Made by a program: the position numbers and the translations under genes. From NCBI GenBank assembly GCA_937888595.1, contig CALARK010000024.1:1-36849 (forward strand): a stretch of 36,849 bases of DNA, written 5' to 3'. The notes beneath the pieces were generated by a model, which saw only the letters and a program-made list of their open reading frames with translations, made no database searches and was not told the DNA's origin. Position 1 is the first letter of the stretch; each line of letters starts with the position of its first letter. The stretch is from an uncultured Sterolibacteriaceae bacterium. Lineage in GTDB: Bacteria > Pseudomonadota > Gammaproteobacteria > Burkholderiales > Rhodocyclaceae. This document shows, one piece after another, positions 25,821 through 33,644 of the stretch.

Positions 25821-27026
25821 CTACCAGAGCGTCTCGCGCTCGGGACTGGCGGACACCTGATGGATCGAGAGGTCGGCGCCGTTGAACTCTTCCTCGGCAT
25901 CGAGCCGGATGCCGACGGCCGCCTTGAGCGTCCCATAGACGGCGAAACCGCCAGTCAGCGCGATGCCGACGCCGAGCAGCGTGCCGGCCAGTTGGCTCAT
26001 GACGGCCACGCCGCCCATGCCGCCCAGCGCCTGGCTGCCGAAAATACCCGCCGCGATGCCGCCCCAGGCGCCGCACAGGCCGTGCAGCGGCCAGACGCCG
26101 AGCACGTCGTCGATCTTGAGCCGGTTCTGCGTGATCGTGAACATCACGACGAAGAGTCCGCCGGCAATGCCCCCCGTCACCAACGCACCGAGCGGGTGCA
26201 TCAGGTCCGAGCCGGCACACACGGCGACGAGGCCGGCGAGCGGACCGTTATGCACGAAGCCCGGGTCGTTGCGGCCCATGACGAGGGCGACCAGCGTGCC
26301 GCCGACCATCGCCATCAGCGAGTTCATGGCGACGAGGCCGGAGACCTTCTCGAGCGTCTGGGCGCTCATCACGTTGAAGCCGAACCAGCCGACGATCAGG
26401 ATCCAGGCACCGAGGGCGAGGAAGGGAATCGACGAGGGCGGATGGCCACCGGCGATGCCGCCGTCCTTGTGGTAGCGGCCGCGGCGGGCGCCGAGCAACA
26501 GCACGGCCGCCAGCCCGATCCAGCCGCCGACGGCATGCACCACCACCGAGCCGGCGAAGTCGTGGAACTCGGCGCCGAAGGTCGCCGCCAGCCAGGCCTG
26601 GATGCCGTAGGCCTGGTTCCAGGCGATGCCTTCGAAGAAGGGGTAGACGAAGCCGACCAGCACGAAGGTGGCGGCCAGCTGCGGATTGAACCTCGCCCGC
26701 TCGGCGATGCCGCCGGAGACGATGGCCGGAATCGCCGCTGCGAAGGTCAGCAGGAAGAAGAACTTGACCAGATCGTAGCCGCTCTTCTCCAGCAGGACCT
26801 CGGCTCCGGAGAAGAAATGCACGCCATAGGCGATGCCGTAGCCGACGAAGAAATAGGCGATGGTCGAGACGGAGAAGTCGCAGAGGATCTTGACCAGCGC
26901 ATTGACCTGGTTCTTGCGGCGCACGGTGCCCAGTTCGAGAAAGGCGAAGCCGGCATGCATCGCGAGGATCATGATGGCGCCGAGCAGGATGAACAGCACG
27001 TCGGCGGATGTCTTGAAATTCTCCAT
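25821..27026 (-). CDS. amtB: Ammonium transporter, Amt family
   Basis: The 401-aa membrane protein has eleven predicted helices of the Amt/Mep/Rh family. Signature stretches are FAFLELGTVRRKNQVNALVKILCDFSV, DFAGSVVVHAVGGWIGLAAVLLLG with the first pore histidine, and GVWPLHGLCGAWGGIAAGIFG with the second. It starts directly with the mature first helix (MENFKTSADVLFILLGAIMI), without an obvious signal peptide. GGAGGG is 7 bp before the ATG at 27026; the longer frame to 27170 crosses the promoter and is not real. No glnK neighbour is present. Control by nitrogen limitation is supported by sigma54 and NtrC sites upstream. Confidence 0.93.
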   Translation of the reverse strand: MENFKTSADVLFILLGAIMILAMHAGFAFLELGTVRRKNQVNALVKILCDFSVSTIAYFFVGYGIAYGVHFFSGAEVLLEKSGYDLVKFFFLLTFAAAIPAIVSGGIAERARFNPQLAATFVLVGFVYPFFEGIAWNQAYGIQAWLAATFGAEFHDFAGSVVVHAVGGWIGLAAVLLLGARRGRYHKDGGIAGGHPPSSIPFLALGAWILIVGWFGFNVMSAQTLEKVSGLVAMNSLMAMVGGTLVALVMGRNDPGFVHNGPLAGLVAVCAGSDLMHPLGALVTGGIAGGLFVVMFTITQNRLKIDDVLGVWPLHGLCGAWGGIAAGIFGSQALGGMGGVAVMSQLAGTLLGVGIALTGGFAVYGTLKAAVGIRLDAEEEFNGADLSIHQVSASPERETLW

Positions 27027-27062
27027 GTTGGTGCCCTCCAGACCCAAATGTGGAACAACGTG

Positions 27063-27078
27063 AGCAACAAGCGTTCCA
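27063..27078 (-). promoter_or_regulatory. Sigma54 promoter of amtB
   Basis: TGGAACG-CTTG-TTGCT on the minus strand fits the -24/-12 consensus TGGCACG-N4-TTGCW with one mismatch, with GG and GC exactly 10 bases apart. It gives a start near 27052, about 25 bases before the ATG. Confidence 0.85.
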
Positions 27079-27162
27079 CGACATGTTTTCGTTAATAAAC
27101 AATGTGATGTAAATTTTTCATGGGGCTTGGATCGCAATATGCACAAATAGCGGGCGGGCTGC

Positions 27163-27179
27163 AGCACCAAACGAGTGCA
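27163..27179 (-). promoter_or_regulatory. NtrC binding site upstream of amtB
   Basis: TGCACTCGTTTGGTGCT is a dyad with the NtrC half-sites GCAC and GGTGC at normal spacing. Its centre is about 119 bp upstream of the predicted start, the usual distance for an NtrC enhancer. Partial half-sites overlap at 27176-27190. Confidence 0.75.
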
Positions 27180-27292
27180 ATACGGGTGCGATACCGACCG
27201 GAAATGACGGCTTGAGTCCGGCCGGTTTCGTTGTCAGAATCCACGCCTCACGGCAGGCGATAGAACCGGCCGGATACTGGAGGAAATTCCCG

Positions 27293-27733
27293 ATGCTTCG
27301 TCCCGTTTCCGCCCTGATCGGTTTGGCGCTGGCGTTCGCCGTGCTGGCCTTGTGGCTCGGCCTGCACCGCTACGGCAACGTCTATGGCGTGTCCATCGGC
27401 ATACTCGCCTGCGGCTACCCGACGCTGTATTTCTGCTGCAAGCGCCGCTACTGGGAGCCTTGGCGCATGGCCCTGCTCGGCGGACTGGGCGGCAGCCTGT
27501 GCGCGCTGCCGTTCGTCGGCAGCCCCTTCGCCTTCGGCTTCCTGCTGTTTCTGTTCATGGTGGGCGGCATCCTTGCCGGCCTGCTGTTCTGGCTGGCGGC
27601 GATCTGGCGCAACGATGACCTGACCTGCCCGAAATCCTACTGCCTGCCCTGCGGCACGGTCTATCGGGTCGCCCGGCAGGCACTCGGTCGCCGTCCCGCC
27701 AGTACCGACTTTATTAGCCCCCCACGCTCGTAA
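27293..27733 (+). CDS. Small hypothetical membrane protein
   Basis: A 146-aa protein with about four hydrophobic helices (VSALIGLALAFAVLALWLGL, VYGVSIGILACGYPTLYFCC, MALLGGLGGSLCALPF, FGFLLFLFMVGGILAGLLFWLAAIW) and a short C-terminal part. GGAGG lies 8 bp before this ATG, which decides it over an upstream GTG at 27212. I do not know the family. The last residues RRPASTDFI come from a dispersed repeat copy, and the stop is just before a C/G-rich hairpin, so the natural C terminus may have been replaced. It is divergent from amtB. Confidence 0.7.
   Translation: MLRPVSALIGLALAFAVLALWLGLHRYGNVYGVSIGILACGYPTLYFCCKRRYWEPWRMALLGGLGGSLCALPFVGSPFAFGFLLFLFMVGGILAGLLFWLAAIWRNDDLTCPKSYCLPCGTVYRVARQALGRRPASTDFISPPRS
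27690..27713 (+). repeat. Dispersed 24-bp repeat, copy 6 (gene 3' end)
   Basis: 20 of 24 match with AGTACC in the core and ending TTTA. Translated as RRPASTDF at the C terminus of the small membrane protein. Confidence 0.6.
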
Positions 27734-27741
27734 AAGCGACT

Positions 27742-27767
27742 CGCTGCCCCCCACAGGGGGGGGAGCG
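27742..27767. terminator. C6/G8 hairpin between convergent genes
   Basis: CGCT-G-CCCCCC then ACA then GGGGGGGG-AGCG forms a very stable stem between the stops of the convergent small membrane protein and nlpC genes. There is no T-run, so termination is possible but unproven. Similar C-run/G-run intergenic hairpins are, as I recall, common in betaproteobacteria. Confidence 0.5.
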
Positions 27768-27780
27768 TCGGCTGGGGGCG

Positions 27781-27797
27781 GCCCGGCGCCGACTTTT
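27781..27797 (+). repeat. Dispersed repeat, copy 7 (partial, nlpC 3' end)
   Basis: Keeps the 3' 17 bp of the consensus (GCCCGGCGCCGACTTTT). It starts 4 bp beyond the NlpC/P60 stop codon. Confidence 0.6.
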
Positions 27798-27801
27798 CAG
27801 T

Positions 27802-28293
27802 TCAATCGAAGTAAGTGCGCGCTTCCTCGAAGCGCGTCGCGAACCAGCCGCGCGTCAAGCTTTCCATGCGCACCCTGCCGTTGCTGTTCGGCGCATGAAT
27901 GAAGCGCCCGTCGCCGACATAGATGCCGACGTGGGAATGCGGCCGGTTGCGGGTATTGAAGAACACGAGGTCGCCGGGGCGCAGTTCCGCATTGTCGATC
28001 GGCCGACCGCGGCGGGCGATGTCGGCGGCCGAACCCGACAGCTCGACTCCCGCCGCATTCTCGAAGACGTAGCTGACCATGCCGCTGCAGTCCAGCCCGG
28101 CGTCCGGATTCTTGCCGCCGAAGCGATAGCCGGTATCGATCAGGTGCAGCGCATAGAGGACCACGTCGTGGGCGCGCGCGTCCGCGGGCCGGCCGGCGGC
28201 CGGCGGGGCGGCCGAGGATCCCGGCGAGACGGAAACGTGTCCGCAGCCGGCGACGGCGAGTGACAGGATCAAGGCAAGGAGCGGCCAGCGCAT
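27802..28293 (-). CDS. NlpC/P60-family lipoprotein endopeptidase
   Basis: The 163-aa product has a lipoprotein signal with lipobox VAGC (Cys17), a short Pro/Ala linker, and an NlpC/P60 papain-like domain. The catalytic Cys69 is in GLDCSGMVSYVF; histidines lie in RPHSHVGIYVG and FIHAP; PGDLVFF is typical. Such enzymes cut peptide bonds in peptidoglycan stems, acting from a membrane-anchored position in the periplasm. AGGATGG precedes the ATG. It is divergent from gabD with about 58 bp between starts. Confidence 0.9.
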   Translation of the reverse strand: MRWPLLALILSLAVAGCGHVSVSPGSSAAPPAAGRPADARAHDVVLYALHLIDTGYRFGGKNPDAGLDCSGMVSYVFENAAGVELSGSAADIARRGRPIDNAELRPGDLVFFNTRNRPHSHVGIYVGDGRFIHAPNSNGRVRMESLTRGWFATRFEEARTYFD

Positions 28294-28351
28294 CCGGCCA
28301 TCCTATTCCGGTAGACTCGCCGGCGACCCGAAAAACAAAGGAATGTTGCCC

Positions 28352-29812
28352 ATGCAATTGCGCGATCCCCGACTTCTCCGCGAACAGGCTTATCTCGACG
28401 GCACCTGGATCGCCGCCGACAGCGGCGCGACCGTCGCCATCCATGACCCGGCCAGCGGCGCCGTGCTCGCCCGCGTCCCCGACATGGGTGCCCTCGAAAC
28501 CCGACGCGCCATCGCCGCTGCCGAGGCCGCCTGGCCGGCCTGGCGGGCGCTCACCGCCAAGCAGCGCGGCGCGATCCTGCGCAAGTGGCACGACCTGATC
28601 GTGGCGAACGCCGACGATCTGGCTCTGCTGATGACATCGGAACAGGGCAAGCCGCTCGCCGAGGCGCGCGGCGAAGCCCTCTACGCGGCAAGTTTCGTCG
28701 AGTGGTTCGCCGAGGAGGCCAAGCGCACCTACGGCGACGTCATTCCGCAGACCATCGGCAACCAGCGATTGCTGGTGCTCAAGCAGCCGATCGGCGTCGC
28801 CGCGGCAATCACGCCATGGAACTTCCCCTGCGCGATGATCACGCGCAAGGTCGCGCCGGCACTGGCCGCCGGTTGCCCGGTCGTGGTCAAGCCGGCCGAG
28901 CAGACGCCGCTGACGGCGCTGGCGCTCGCCGTCCTCGCCGAGCAGGCCGGCTTCCCGCCCGGCGTGTTCAACCTCGTCACCGGTTCGGCGGCGAACGCAC
29001 CCGTGATCGGCGGCGAACTGACAGGCAACCCGACGGTGCGCAAGCTGTCGTTCACCGGCTCCACCGAGGTCGGCCGCCTGCTGATGGCGCAGTGTGCGCC
29101 GACGCTGAAGAAGGTCTCGCTGGAACTCGGCGGCAACGCGCCCTTTATCGTCTTCGACGATGCCGATGTCGATGCGGCGGTCGAGGGCGCGATGGCGTCG
29201 AAATATCGCAACGCCGGCCAGACCTGCGTCTGCGCCAACCGCCTGCTGGTGCAGGCGGGCGTCTATGAGGAATTCGCGCAGAAGCTCGCCGCGAAGGTGG
29301 CCGCGCTCAAGGTCGGCGCCGGTACCGAGGAAGGCGCCCAGCAGGGTCCGCTGATCGATGCGCAGGCGCTCGCCAAGGTCGAGGCCCACGTCGCTGACGC
29401 GCTGGCGAAAGGGGCGCGCGTGCTGACCGGCGGCAGGCGCCACGCGAAAGGCGGCACCTTCTACGAACCGACCGTGCTCGCCGACGTGACGGCCGCGATG
29501 CGTTGCGCACGCGAGGAAACCTTCGGCCCGGTCGCACCGCTGTTCCGGTTCGAGGACGAGGCCGAGGCGATCGCCCTGGCCAACGCCACCGAGTACGGCC
29601 TGGCCGGCTACTTCTATGCGCGCGACCTCGGCCGCGTCTGGCGCGTCGCCGAGGCGCTCGAGTACGGCATGGTCGGTGTGAACGTCGGCCTGATCGCCAA
29701 CGAGGTCGCTCCCTTCGGCGGCGTCAAGCAGTCGGGGATCGGACGGGAAGGTTCGAAATACGGGATCGAGGAGTATCTGGAGCTGAAGTACGTGTGCCTG
29801 TCTCTGGCATGA
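28352..29812 (+). CDS. gabD: Succinate-semialdehyde dehydrogenase
   Basis: The 486-aa aldehyde dehydrogenase begins MQLRDPRLLREQAYLDGTWI, characteristic of the GabD group. Motifs are ITPWNFPCAMITRKVAPALAAG, the nucleotide-binding FTGSTEVGR, the general-base Glu in LELGGNAPFIVF and the catalytic Cys near 292 in NAGQTCVCANR. It oxidises succinate semialdehyde to succinate with NAD(P)+, the last step of GABA breakdown. AAAGGA fits the ATG at 28352 better than the one 9 bp earlier. The last 89 nt overlap the convergent radical SAM gene. No gabT is in view, so the substrate source is unclear. Confidence 0.9.
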   Translation: MQLRDPRLLREQAYLDGTWIAADSGATVAIHDPASGAVLARVPDMGALETRRAIAAAEAAWPAWRALTAKQRGAILRKWHDLIVANADDLALLMTSEQGKPLAEARGEALYAASFVEWFAEEAKRTYGDVIPQTIGNQRLLVLKQPIGVAAAITPWNFPCAMITRKVAPALAAGCPVVVKPAEQTPLTALALAVLAEQAGFPPGVFNLVTGSAANAPVIGGELTGNPTVRKLSFTGSTEVGRLLMAQCAPTLKKVSLELGGNAPFIVFDDADVDAAVEGAMASKYRNAGQTCVCANRLLVQAGVYEEFAQKLAAKVAALKVGAGTEEGAQQGPLIDAQALAKVEAHVADALAKGARVLTGGRRHAKGGTFYEPTVLADVTAAMRCAREETFGPVAPLFRFEDEAEAIALANATEYGLAGYFYARDLGRVWRVAEALEYGMVGVNVGLIANEVAPFGGVKQSGIGREGSKYGIEEYLELKYVCLSLA

Positions 29813-31328
29813 ACGTATCCAGTTCGCGGTCGAGGATGGCGAGCGTCGCCCGGCCGACGTATTCGCCCGTGGTGTCGTCGAGCTTGCTCGAGTATTCCAG
29901 GGCGCGCAGGTAGGCGCGGCCGATCAGGCGGCCGAGTGCGCCCGGGTTGTACAGCAGCTTCTTGATCGTGAACGGCCACAGGGTCAGCGGGTCGTAGTCC
30001 CTGGGCAGGTAGCCGTCCTCGATCAGCTTCCTCTCGATCGGCGTGTTCGGCTGCACCCCGACGAAGAAGATGAAGGGCAGCACCTTGTCGCGGCCGAACA
30101 GCGCATAGAGCTCGTCGATGCGCGCCATGGTGGCCCGCAGGGTTTCCGGCGATTCGCCCGGCGCGTTGAGCGGCAGGTAGAGCTTGACCTGCTGGTCCGT
30201 CATGCCGGCCTCCTTGAACATCCGGAAGGCTGTCATCTGCTGGTCGAGGGCATAGCCGAGGGTGAGGCTGTCGATCATGTCCTGCGAGCCGGTGAAGGAC
30301 AGGTCGATGCTTTCCAGCCCGCTCGCGATCATTTTCCGCGCGATGTCCGGCGTCAGGTAGTTGAGGCGCAGGTAGCCGGTCCAACGCACCCTGACCTGGC
30401 GTGCCAGCATCTCGTCGAGAATCGCCTCGACATGCGCCATGCTGCGGCGGGTCGAGCAGAACTGCGCGTCGGTGAACCAGATGTGCTGCACCCCGTACTG
30501 CCGGTTCAGTATCTCGACTTCCTTCGCCACCTCGACCGGATCGCGGTAGCGTTGCTGCGCGCCCTCGATCTTGTTGTAGAGGCAGAAATGGCACTGGAAT
30601 GGGCAGCCCCGCTTGGTATGCACACCGATTGCCTGCGTGCCGTCGACATAGTCGCGGAAGGCCGGGAAGATCGAATCGATGTAGGAAAAATCGACGGCGG
30701 TGAGTCGCGCCAGGTCGAAGCTTTCTTCGGCCGGCCGATGATGCACCTGCCCGGTTTCATCCTTGTAGTAGTGGTGGCCGGCCGGATGGGCAAAACCATC
30801 CACGATCGACAGCATCGCCTCTTCGCCCTCGCCGACCACGACCACCGTGTCGGTGGGGCACTTCTGCACGATGTACTTGCCGAAGATCGAGACGGCCGTC
30901 CCGCCGACCACCAGCCGGGCCCGCGGCTGTTGCCGGCGCACCTGCTTCAGGTAGCCGAAGTTGCGCAGGCGCTGGGCGGCATAGTCGGCGATGATGCCGA
31001 CCGCCTGCCAGGCCGCCTTGAGGCGTCGCCACGGATGCGGCGAATGGTCGAAATTCATCACCACGTCGAGCGCATCGTTCTCGGGATGCGGCCCGAAGGT
31101 CTGCATGTTGCGCCAGGAAAACGCGACCACGTCAGGATCGAGCGCAGCGATCCGTTCCGCCAGCACGGCCTTGCGACGGGCCGGCGGGATCACCGCGAGA
31201 TCGAGGATTTCCTGGCGGATATCCGGTCGCTGCTTGTGGATGAAGTCCGCGACGTAAACGACGCCGCCCGGCCAGATCTTCCAGACCGGCAGACGAACAT
31301 AGAGAACGGACCTGACTGCTTCCCTCAT
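29724..31328 (-). CDS. B12-binding-domain radical SAM protein
   Basis: The 534-aa protein has an N-terminal B12-binding-like half (VLYVRLPVWKIWPGGVVYVADF, PDVVAFSWRNMQTFGPHP, RARLVVGGTAVSIFGKY, VVVGEGEEAML) and a radical SAM domain with CX3CX2C in KRGCPFQCHFCLYNK, near residues 241-248. The canonical DxHxxG cobalamin motif is not obvious, so binding may be vestigial. Known relatives methylate or rearrange unactivated carbons in tetrapyrroles, hopanoids and natural products; I cannot name this one's substrate. GGGGG precedes the start. Its last 29 codons run antisense to gabD, and the tail PETGTRTSAPDTPRSRISN looks low in conservation. Confidence 0.85.
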   Translation of the reverse strand: MREAVRSVLYVRLPVWKIWPGGVVYVADFIHKQRPDIRQEILDLAVIPPARRKAVLAERIAALDPDVVAFSWRNMQTFGPHPENDALDVVMNFDHSPHPWRRLKAAWQAVGIIADYAAQRLRNFGYLKQVRRQQPRARLVVGGTAVSIFGKYIVQKCPTDTVVVVGEGEEAMLSIVDGFAHPAGHHYYKDETGQVHHRPAEESFDLARLTAVDFSYIDSIFPAFRDYVDGTQAIGVHTKRGCPFQCHFCLYNKIEGAQQRYRDPVEVAKEVEILNRQYGVQHIWFTDAQFCSTRRSMAHVEAILDEMLARQVRVRWTGYLRLNYLTPDIARKMIASGLESIDLSFTGSQDMIDSLTLGYALDQQMTAFRMFKEAGMTDQQVKLYLPLNAPGESPETLRATMARIDELYALFGRDKVLPFIFFVGVQPNTPIERKLIEDGYLPRDYDPLTLWPFTIKKLLYNPGALGRLIGRAYLRALEYSSKLDDTTGEYVGRATLAILDRELDTFMPETGTRTSAPDTPRSRISNLPVRSPTA

Positions 31329-31358
31329 TGCGGCACCCCCCGATGCGGCAATATTAAG

Positions 31359-31378
31359 ACATCAGAATACTCTGATGT
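31359..31378 (-). terminator. Hairpin after the yqj-like cluster
   Basis: ACATCAGA-ATAC-TCTGATGT is a perfect 8-bp stem with a 4-base loop, 9 bp after the last minus-strand gene. On that strand it is followed by CTTAATATT, a weak T-tract, so it may be an intrinsic terminator. Confidence 0.55.
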
Positions 31379-31387
31379 TGTTCGAGA

Positions 31388-31774
31388 TCAAAGATCCTGA
31401 GAATTCTCGGCGGCCCGTTCCGGACGCATTCCCCCGTTCCGCTGCAGGCGACGGCGGTCGAGCCACCAGGCAAGCATCGGCAGGGCGACAAAGGAGCCGG
31501 GCATGGCCAGCACGACCAGATAAGGCGAAAGATGGGCGAGTGCCTGCAACTGGTGCGCCAGCTCGGCACGCTCCTCGGACGTCCAGCGACCGCCGTTGCG
31601 GCGCTTCATCAGGAGCGGCATCAGTCCGCGGACCTTGACGAAGTGGGCCGTGATCTGGTGGCGCTCGCGCTGCTGTGCCTCGAGGATGCGCTGGATGAAC
31701 ATGGGTGACAGACGTCGCCGGCTGATCGATTGCAATTGCCGGCCGGCCTCGCGAATCGCCCTCCGTTCGTCCAT
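31388..31774 (-). CDS. Hypothetical membrane protein of the yqj cluster
   Basis: A 128-aa protein starting MDERRAIREAGRQLQSISRR. A basic, helical N-terminal half (FIQRILEAQQRERHQITAHF, LMPLLMKRRNGGRWTSEERAEL) precedes one hydrophobic hairpin (LSPYLVVLAMPGSFVALPMLAWWL) and a basic tail. The LSPYL...PGS...LP.LAWWLDRRR pattern brings LETM1-like proteins to mind, only weakly. It begins 2 bp after the yqjK-like stop and is the last gene in the cluster. The long frame upstream to 32131 is a shadow. Confidence 0.75.
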   Translation of the reverse strand: MDERRAIREAGRQLQSISRRRLSPMFIQRILEAQQRERHQITAHFVKVRGLMPLLMKRRNGGRWTSEERAELAHQLQALAHLSPYLVVLAMPGSFVALPMLAWWLDRRRLQRNGGMRPERAAENSQDL

Positions 31775-31776
31775 GC

Positions 31777-32082
31777 TCAACGCAAATGGCCGGAGGCAGC
31801 CAGCCAGCGTTCGCTTTCGCGCCAGAGCTTCCAGGCGACCAGGCTGCGCTTTGCCCATCGCCAAAGAAACTGGCGTGTGCGGCGGCTGGTCGCGACGAGG
31901 ACGGCAACGCCGCCCGCCACCGCTTCGGGATGCCGGTTTACCCAGCGGACACCCGACTGCAGGCCATCGGCTGCCTCGAACAAGGGTTGCAGCCCGGCAG
32001 CATGCGCCGCGAGCGCCGCACGCTGGATGCCGGCTTCGTACTGCAGGCGCTGGCGTGCCAGCGCCAGTTCGATGGCGTTCAT
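31777..32082 (-). CDS. YqjK-like protein
   Basis: A 101-aa protein starting MNAIELALARQRLQYEAGIQRAAL with a helical front half and a short hydrophobic segment (AVAGGVAVLVATSRR) followed by basic, Trp-rich sequence (RQFLWRWAKRSLVAWKLWRE). Size, order and character fit the YqjK family that follows yqjE in enterobacteria. It overlaps the yqjE-like gene by 4 bp. Function is unknown. Confidence 0.75.
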   Translation of the reverse strand: MNAIELALARQRLQYEAGIQRAALAAHAAGLQPLFEAADGLQSGVRWVNRHPEAVAGGVAVLVATSRRTRQFLWRWAKRSLVAWKLWRESERWLAASGHLR

Positions 32083-32462
32083 GAGGAGCGGCCGCCGCGC
32101 AAGGCCGACTCGTCCTGCCGCAGTTCGGCAAGGCTGGCGGCGAACAGCTGCGACCCGCGCCTTGCCAGCTGTACGGCGATACCGGCAGCGACGCCTGCCG
32201 CGCCGAGAAACAGCGCGCTGAAGATCCCGAGCGCCAGCAGGCGATGGCTTTCCCACAGCAGCACAGTCAGGAAAACGGCCAAAAAGCTCAAACCCATGCT
32301 ACCGAGCAATACCGCAGCCATCCCCCACAGCAGCAGGCCGGAGAGTCGACCAGCCTCCTCTCGCGCCTCGACCGTCAGGAGTTCGAGGCGGGTGCGCAGC
32401 AAGGCGACCGACGTCGCCGCGAAGCCGCGCAGGGAGGCGAACAATCCGGCCGGATGGCTCAA
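32079..32462 (-). CDS. YqjE-family phage-holin-like membrane protein
   Basis: The 127-aa product has two close membrane helices (LLLWGMAAVLLGSMGLSFLAVFLTVLLW and LLALGIFSALFLGAAGVAAGIAVQLA) after an amphipathic front (SLRGFAATSVALLRTRLELLTVEAREE). This is the signature of the YqjE/DUF1469 (holin superfamily III-like) family. It overlaps both neighbours by 4 bp. In enterobacteria the yqjCDEK genes belong to the general stress response. Confidence 0.85.
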   Translation of the reverse strand: MSHPAGLFASLRGFAATSVALLRTRLELLTVEAREEAGRLSGLLLWGMAAVLLGSMGLSFLAVFLTVLLWESHRLLALGIFSALFLGAAGVAAGIAVQLARRGSQLFAASLAELRQDESALRGGRSS

Positions 32463-32770
32463 CGGCGGCCGATCAGCAGGCCGACGATGAAACCGAAGCC
32501 GGCAGCGACGCCGACGGAACGCCAGGGATTGTCATGCACATAGTCGTCGGCGACACGGCCGACCTGCTTGGCGCGGTCCACCACGGCGGCTTCGGCGTCG
32601 GCGAGGCGCACCTTGGCATCGGCGAGGCGTGCCTGAACCTTGGCGCGCAACTCGGTCGCCTTGTCGCCCGCCTGATTGGCGGTAGCGCGCAGCAACTCTT
32701 CCGCATCGGCCACGACCACCTTGAAATCGGCGATCAGTTTTTCCTTGCTGACATCGGTCATTTCGGTCAT
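32459..32770 (-). CDS. YqjD/ElaB-family (DUF883) protein
   Basis: The 103-aa protein has a long charged helix (KLIADFKVVVADAEELLRATANQAG, repeated A-D-A-K heptads) and a C-terminal helix with Gly-rich anchor DNPWRSVGVAAGFGFIVGLLIGRR. The family comprises tail-anchored inner membrane proteins; the E. coli versions bind ribosomes in stationary phase. AGGAG-like GGAGCTG precedes the start. It is the first gene of the cluster and its stop overlaps the yqjE-like start by 4 bp. Confidence 0.9.
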   Translation of the reverse strand: MTEMTDVSKEKLIADFKVVVADAEELLRATANQAGDKATELRAKVQARLADAKVRLADAEAAVVDRAKQVGRVADDYVHDNPWRSVGVAAGFGFIVGLLIGRR

Positions 32771-32827
32771 TTCCAGCTCCTTGTTTCCCGCTACCGGGGT
32801 TGATCGGATTGCATTGGATTCATTGTC

Positions 32828-33628
32828 TCACAGCATTTCCCGCCAGTCATAATCGATCGTCAAGGGGGCATGATCGGAAAAGCGCGCCGCCTTGTAGACG
32901 GCAGCCTGCCTGGCCGTCGCGGCCAGGCCCGGAGTCGCCAGTTGATAGTCGATGCGCCATCCGACATTCTTCGCCCAGGCCTGGCCGCGGTTCGACCACC
33001 AGGTATAGGCCTCGCCTTCGGCCTCGGGATGCAGGCGCCGATAGACGTCGGCCCAGCCGAGCTCATCCTTGACGCGGGCGATCCAGGCACGCTCCTCGGG
33101 CAGGAAGCCGGAATTCTTCTGGTTGGATTTCCAGTTCTTCAGGTCCTTTTCGGTGGGGGCGATGTTCCAGTCCGCGCAGATGACGATTTCCCGCCCCTCG
33201 CGGCGGGCCTCGTCGTGCAACGCCGCCAGGTGCGGATGGAACACGTCCATGAAGCGGAACTTGGCGGCCTGGCGCTCGGGCGAGGACGACCCCGAGGGTA
33301 CGTAGAGGGAAATCACCGACAGTCCCGGCCAGTCGCAGCGCAGGTAGCGGCCCTCGGCATCGAACTCGGGCACGCCGATACCTTCGACGACGCGCACTGG
33401 CGGCCGCCGCGCATACAGGCCGACACCGCTGTAGCCTTTCTTCTCGGCGCAGTGGAAATAGCCCTGCAGGCCGTCGATGCGACGCACGGCCGGGTCGATA
33501 TCGGCATCCTGCGCCTTGAGTTCCTGCACGCAGACGATGTCGGCCGACTGGCCGGCCAGCCAGTCGGGCCAGCCCTTGCGGGCCGCCGAGCGGATGCCAT
33601 TGAGATTCAGGGTGACGATACGCAGCAT
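32828..33628 (-). CDS. xthA: Exodeoxyribonuclease III
   Basis: The 266-aa enzyme of the endonuclease/exonuclease/phosphatase fold shows LNLNGIRSAARKG, VCVQELKAQD, GYSGVGLYARR, CADWNIAPTEKDLKNW, RIDYQLATP and the C-terminal SDHAPLTIDYD with catalytic Asp-His. It cuts at abasic sites and removes 3' blocks in base-excision repair. The start at 33628 gives the standard N terminus MLRIVTLNLNG; longer frames run into pyrE. It is divergent from pyrE with only 16 bp between starts, so their promoters must overlap the genes. Confidence 0.95.
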   Translation of the reverse strand: MLRIVTLNLNGIRSAARKGWPDWLAGQSADIVCVQELKAQDADIDPAVRRIDGLQGYFHCAEKKGYSGVGLYARRPPVRVVEGIGVPEFDAEGRYLRCDWPGLSVISLYVPSGSSSPERQAAKFRFMDVFHPHLAALHDEARREGREIVICADWNIAPTEKDLKNWKSNQKNSGFLPEERAWIARVKDELGWADVYRRLHPEAEGEAYTWWSNRGQAWAKNVGWRIDYQLATPGLAATARQAAVYKAARFSDHAPLTIDYDWREML

Positions 33629-33644
33629 GTAGAATGATCCGCCT

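Noticed and set aside
25808..25822. GCCGC/GCGGC hairpin after amtB as its terminator
   Set aside because: On the amtB strand the stem is followed by A residues, not T; the T-run is on the wrong side.
29288..29311. Partial repeat-like GGTCGGCGCCGGTACC in gabD
   Set aside because: Only about 14 bases match, and they encode VGAGTE, normal for aldehyde dehydrogenases.
31388..32131. 247-codon version of the fourth yqj-cluster gene
   Set aside because: The part before the ATG at 31774 is Arg/Pro/Ala-rich and antiparallel in composition to the real yqjK-like frame; it is a shadow.
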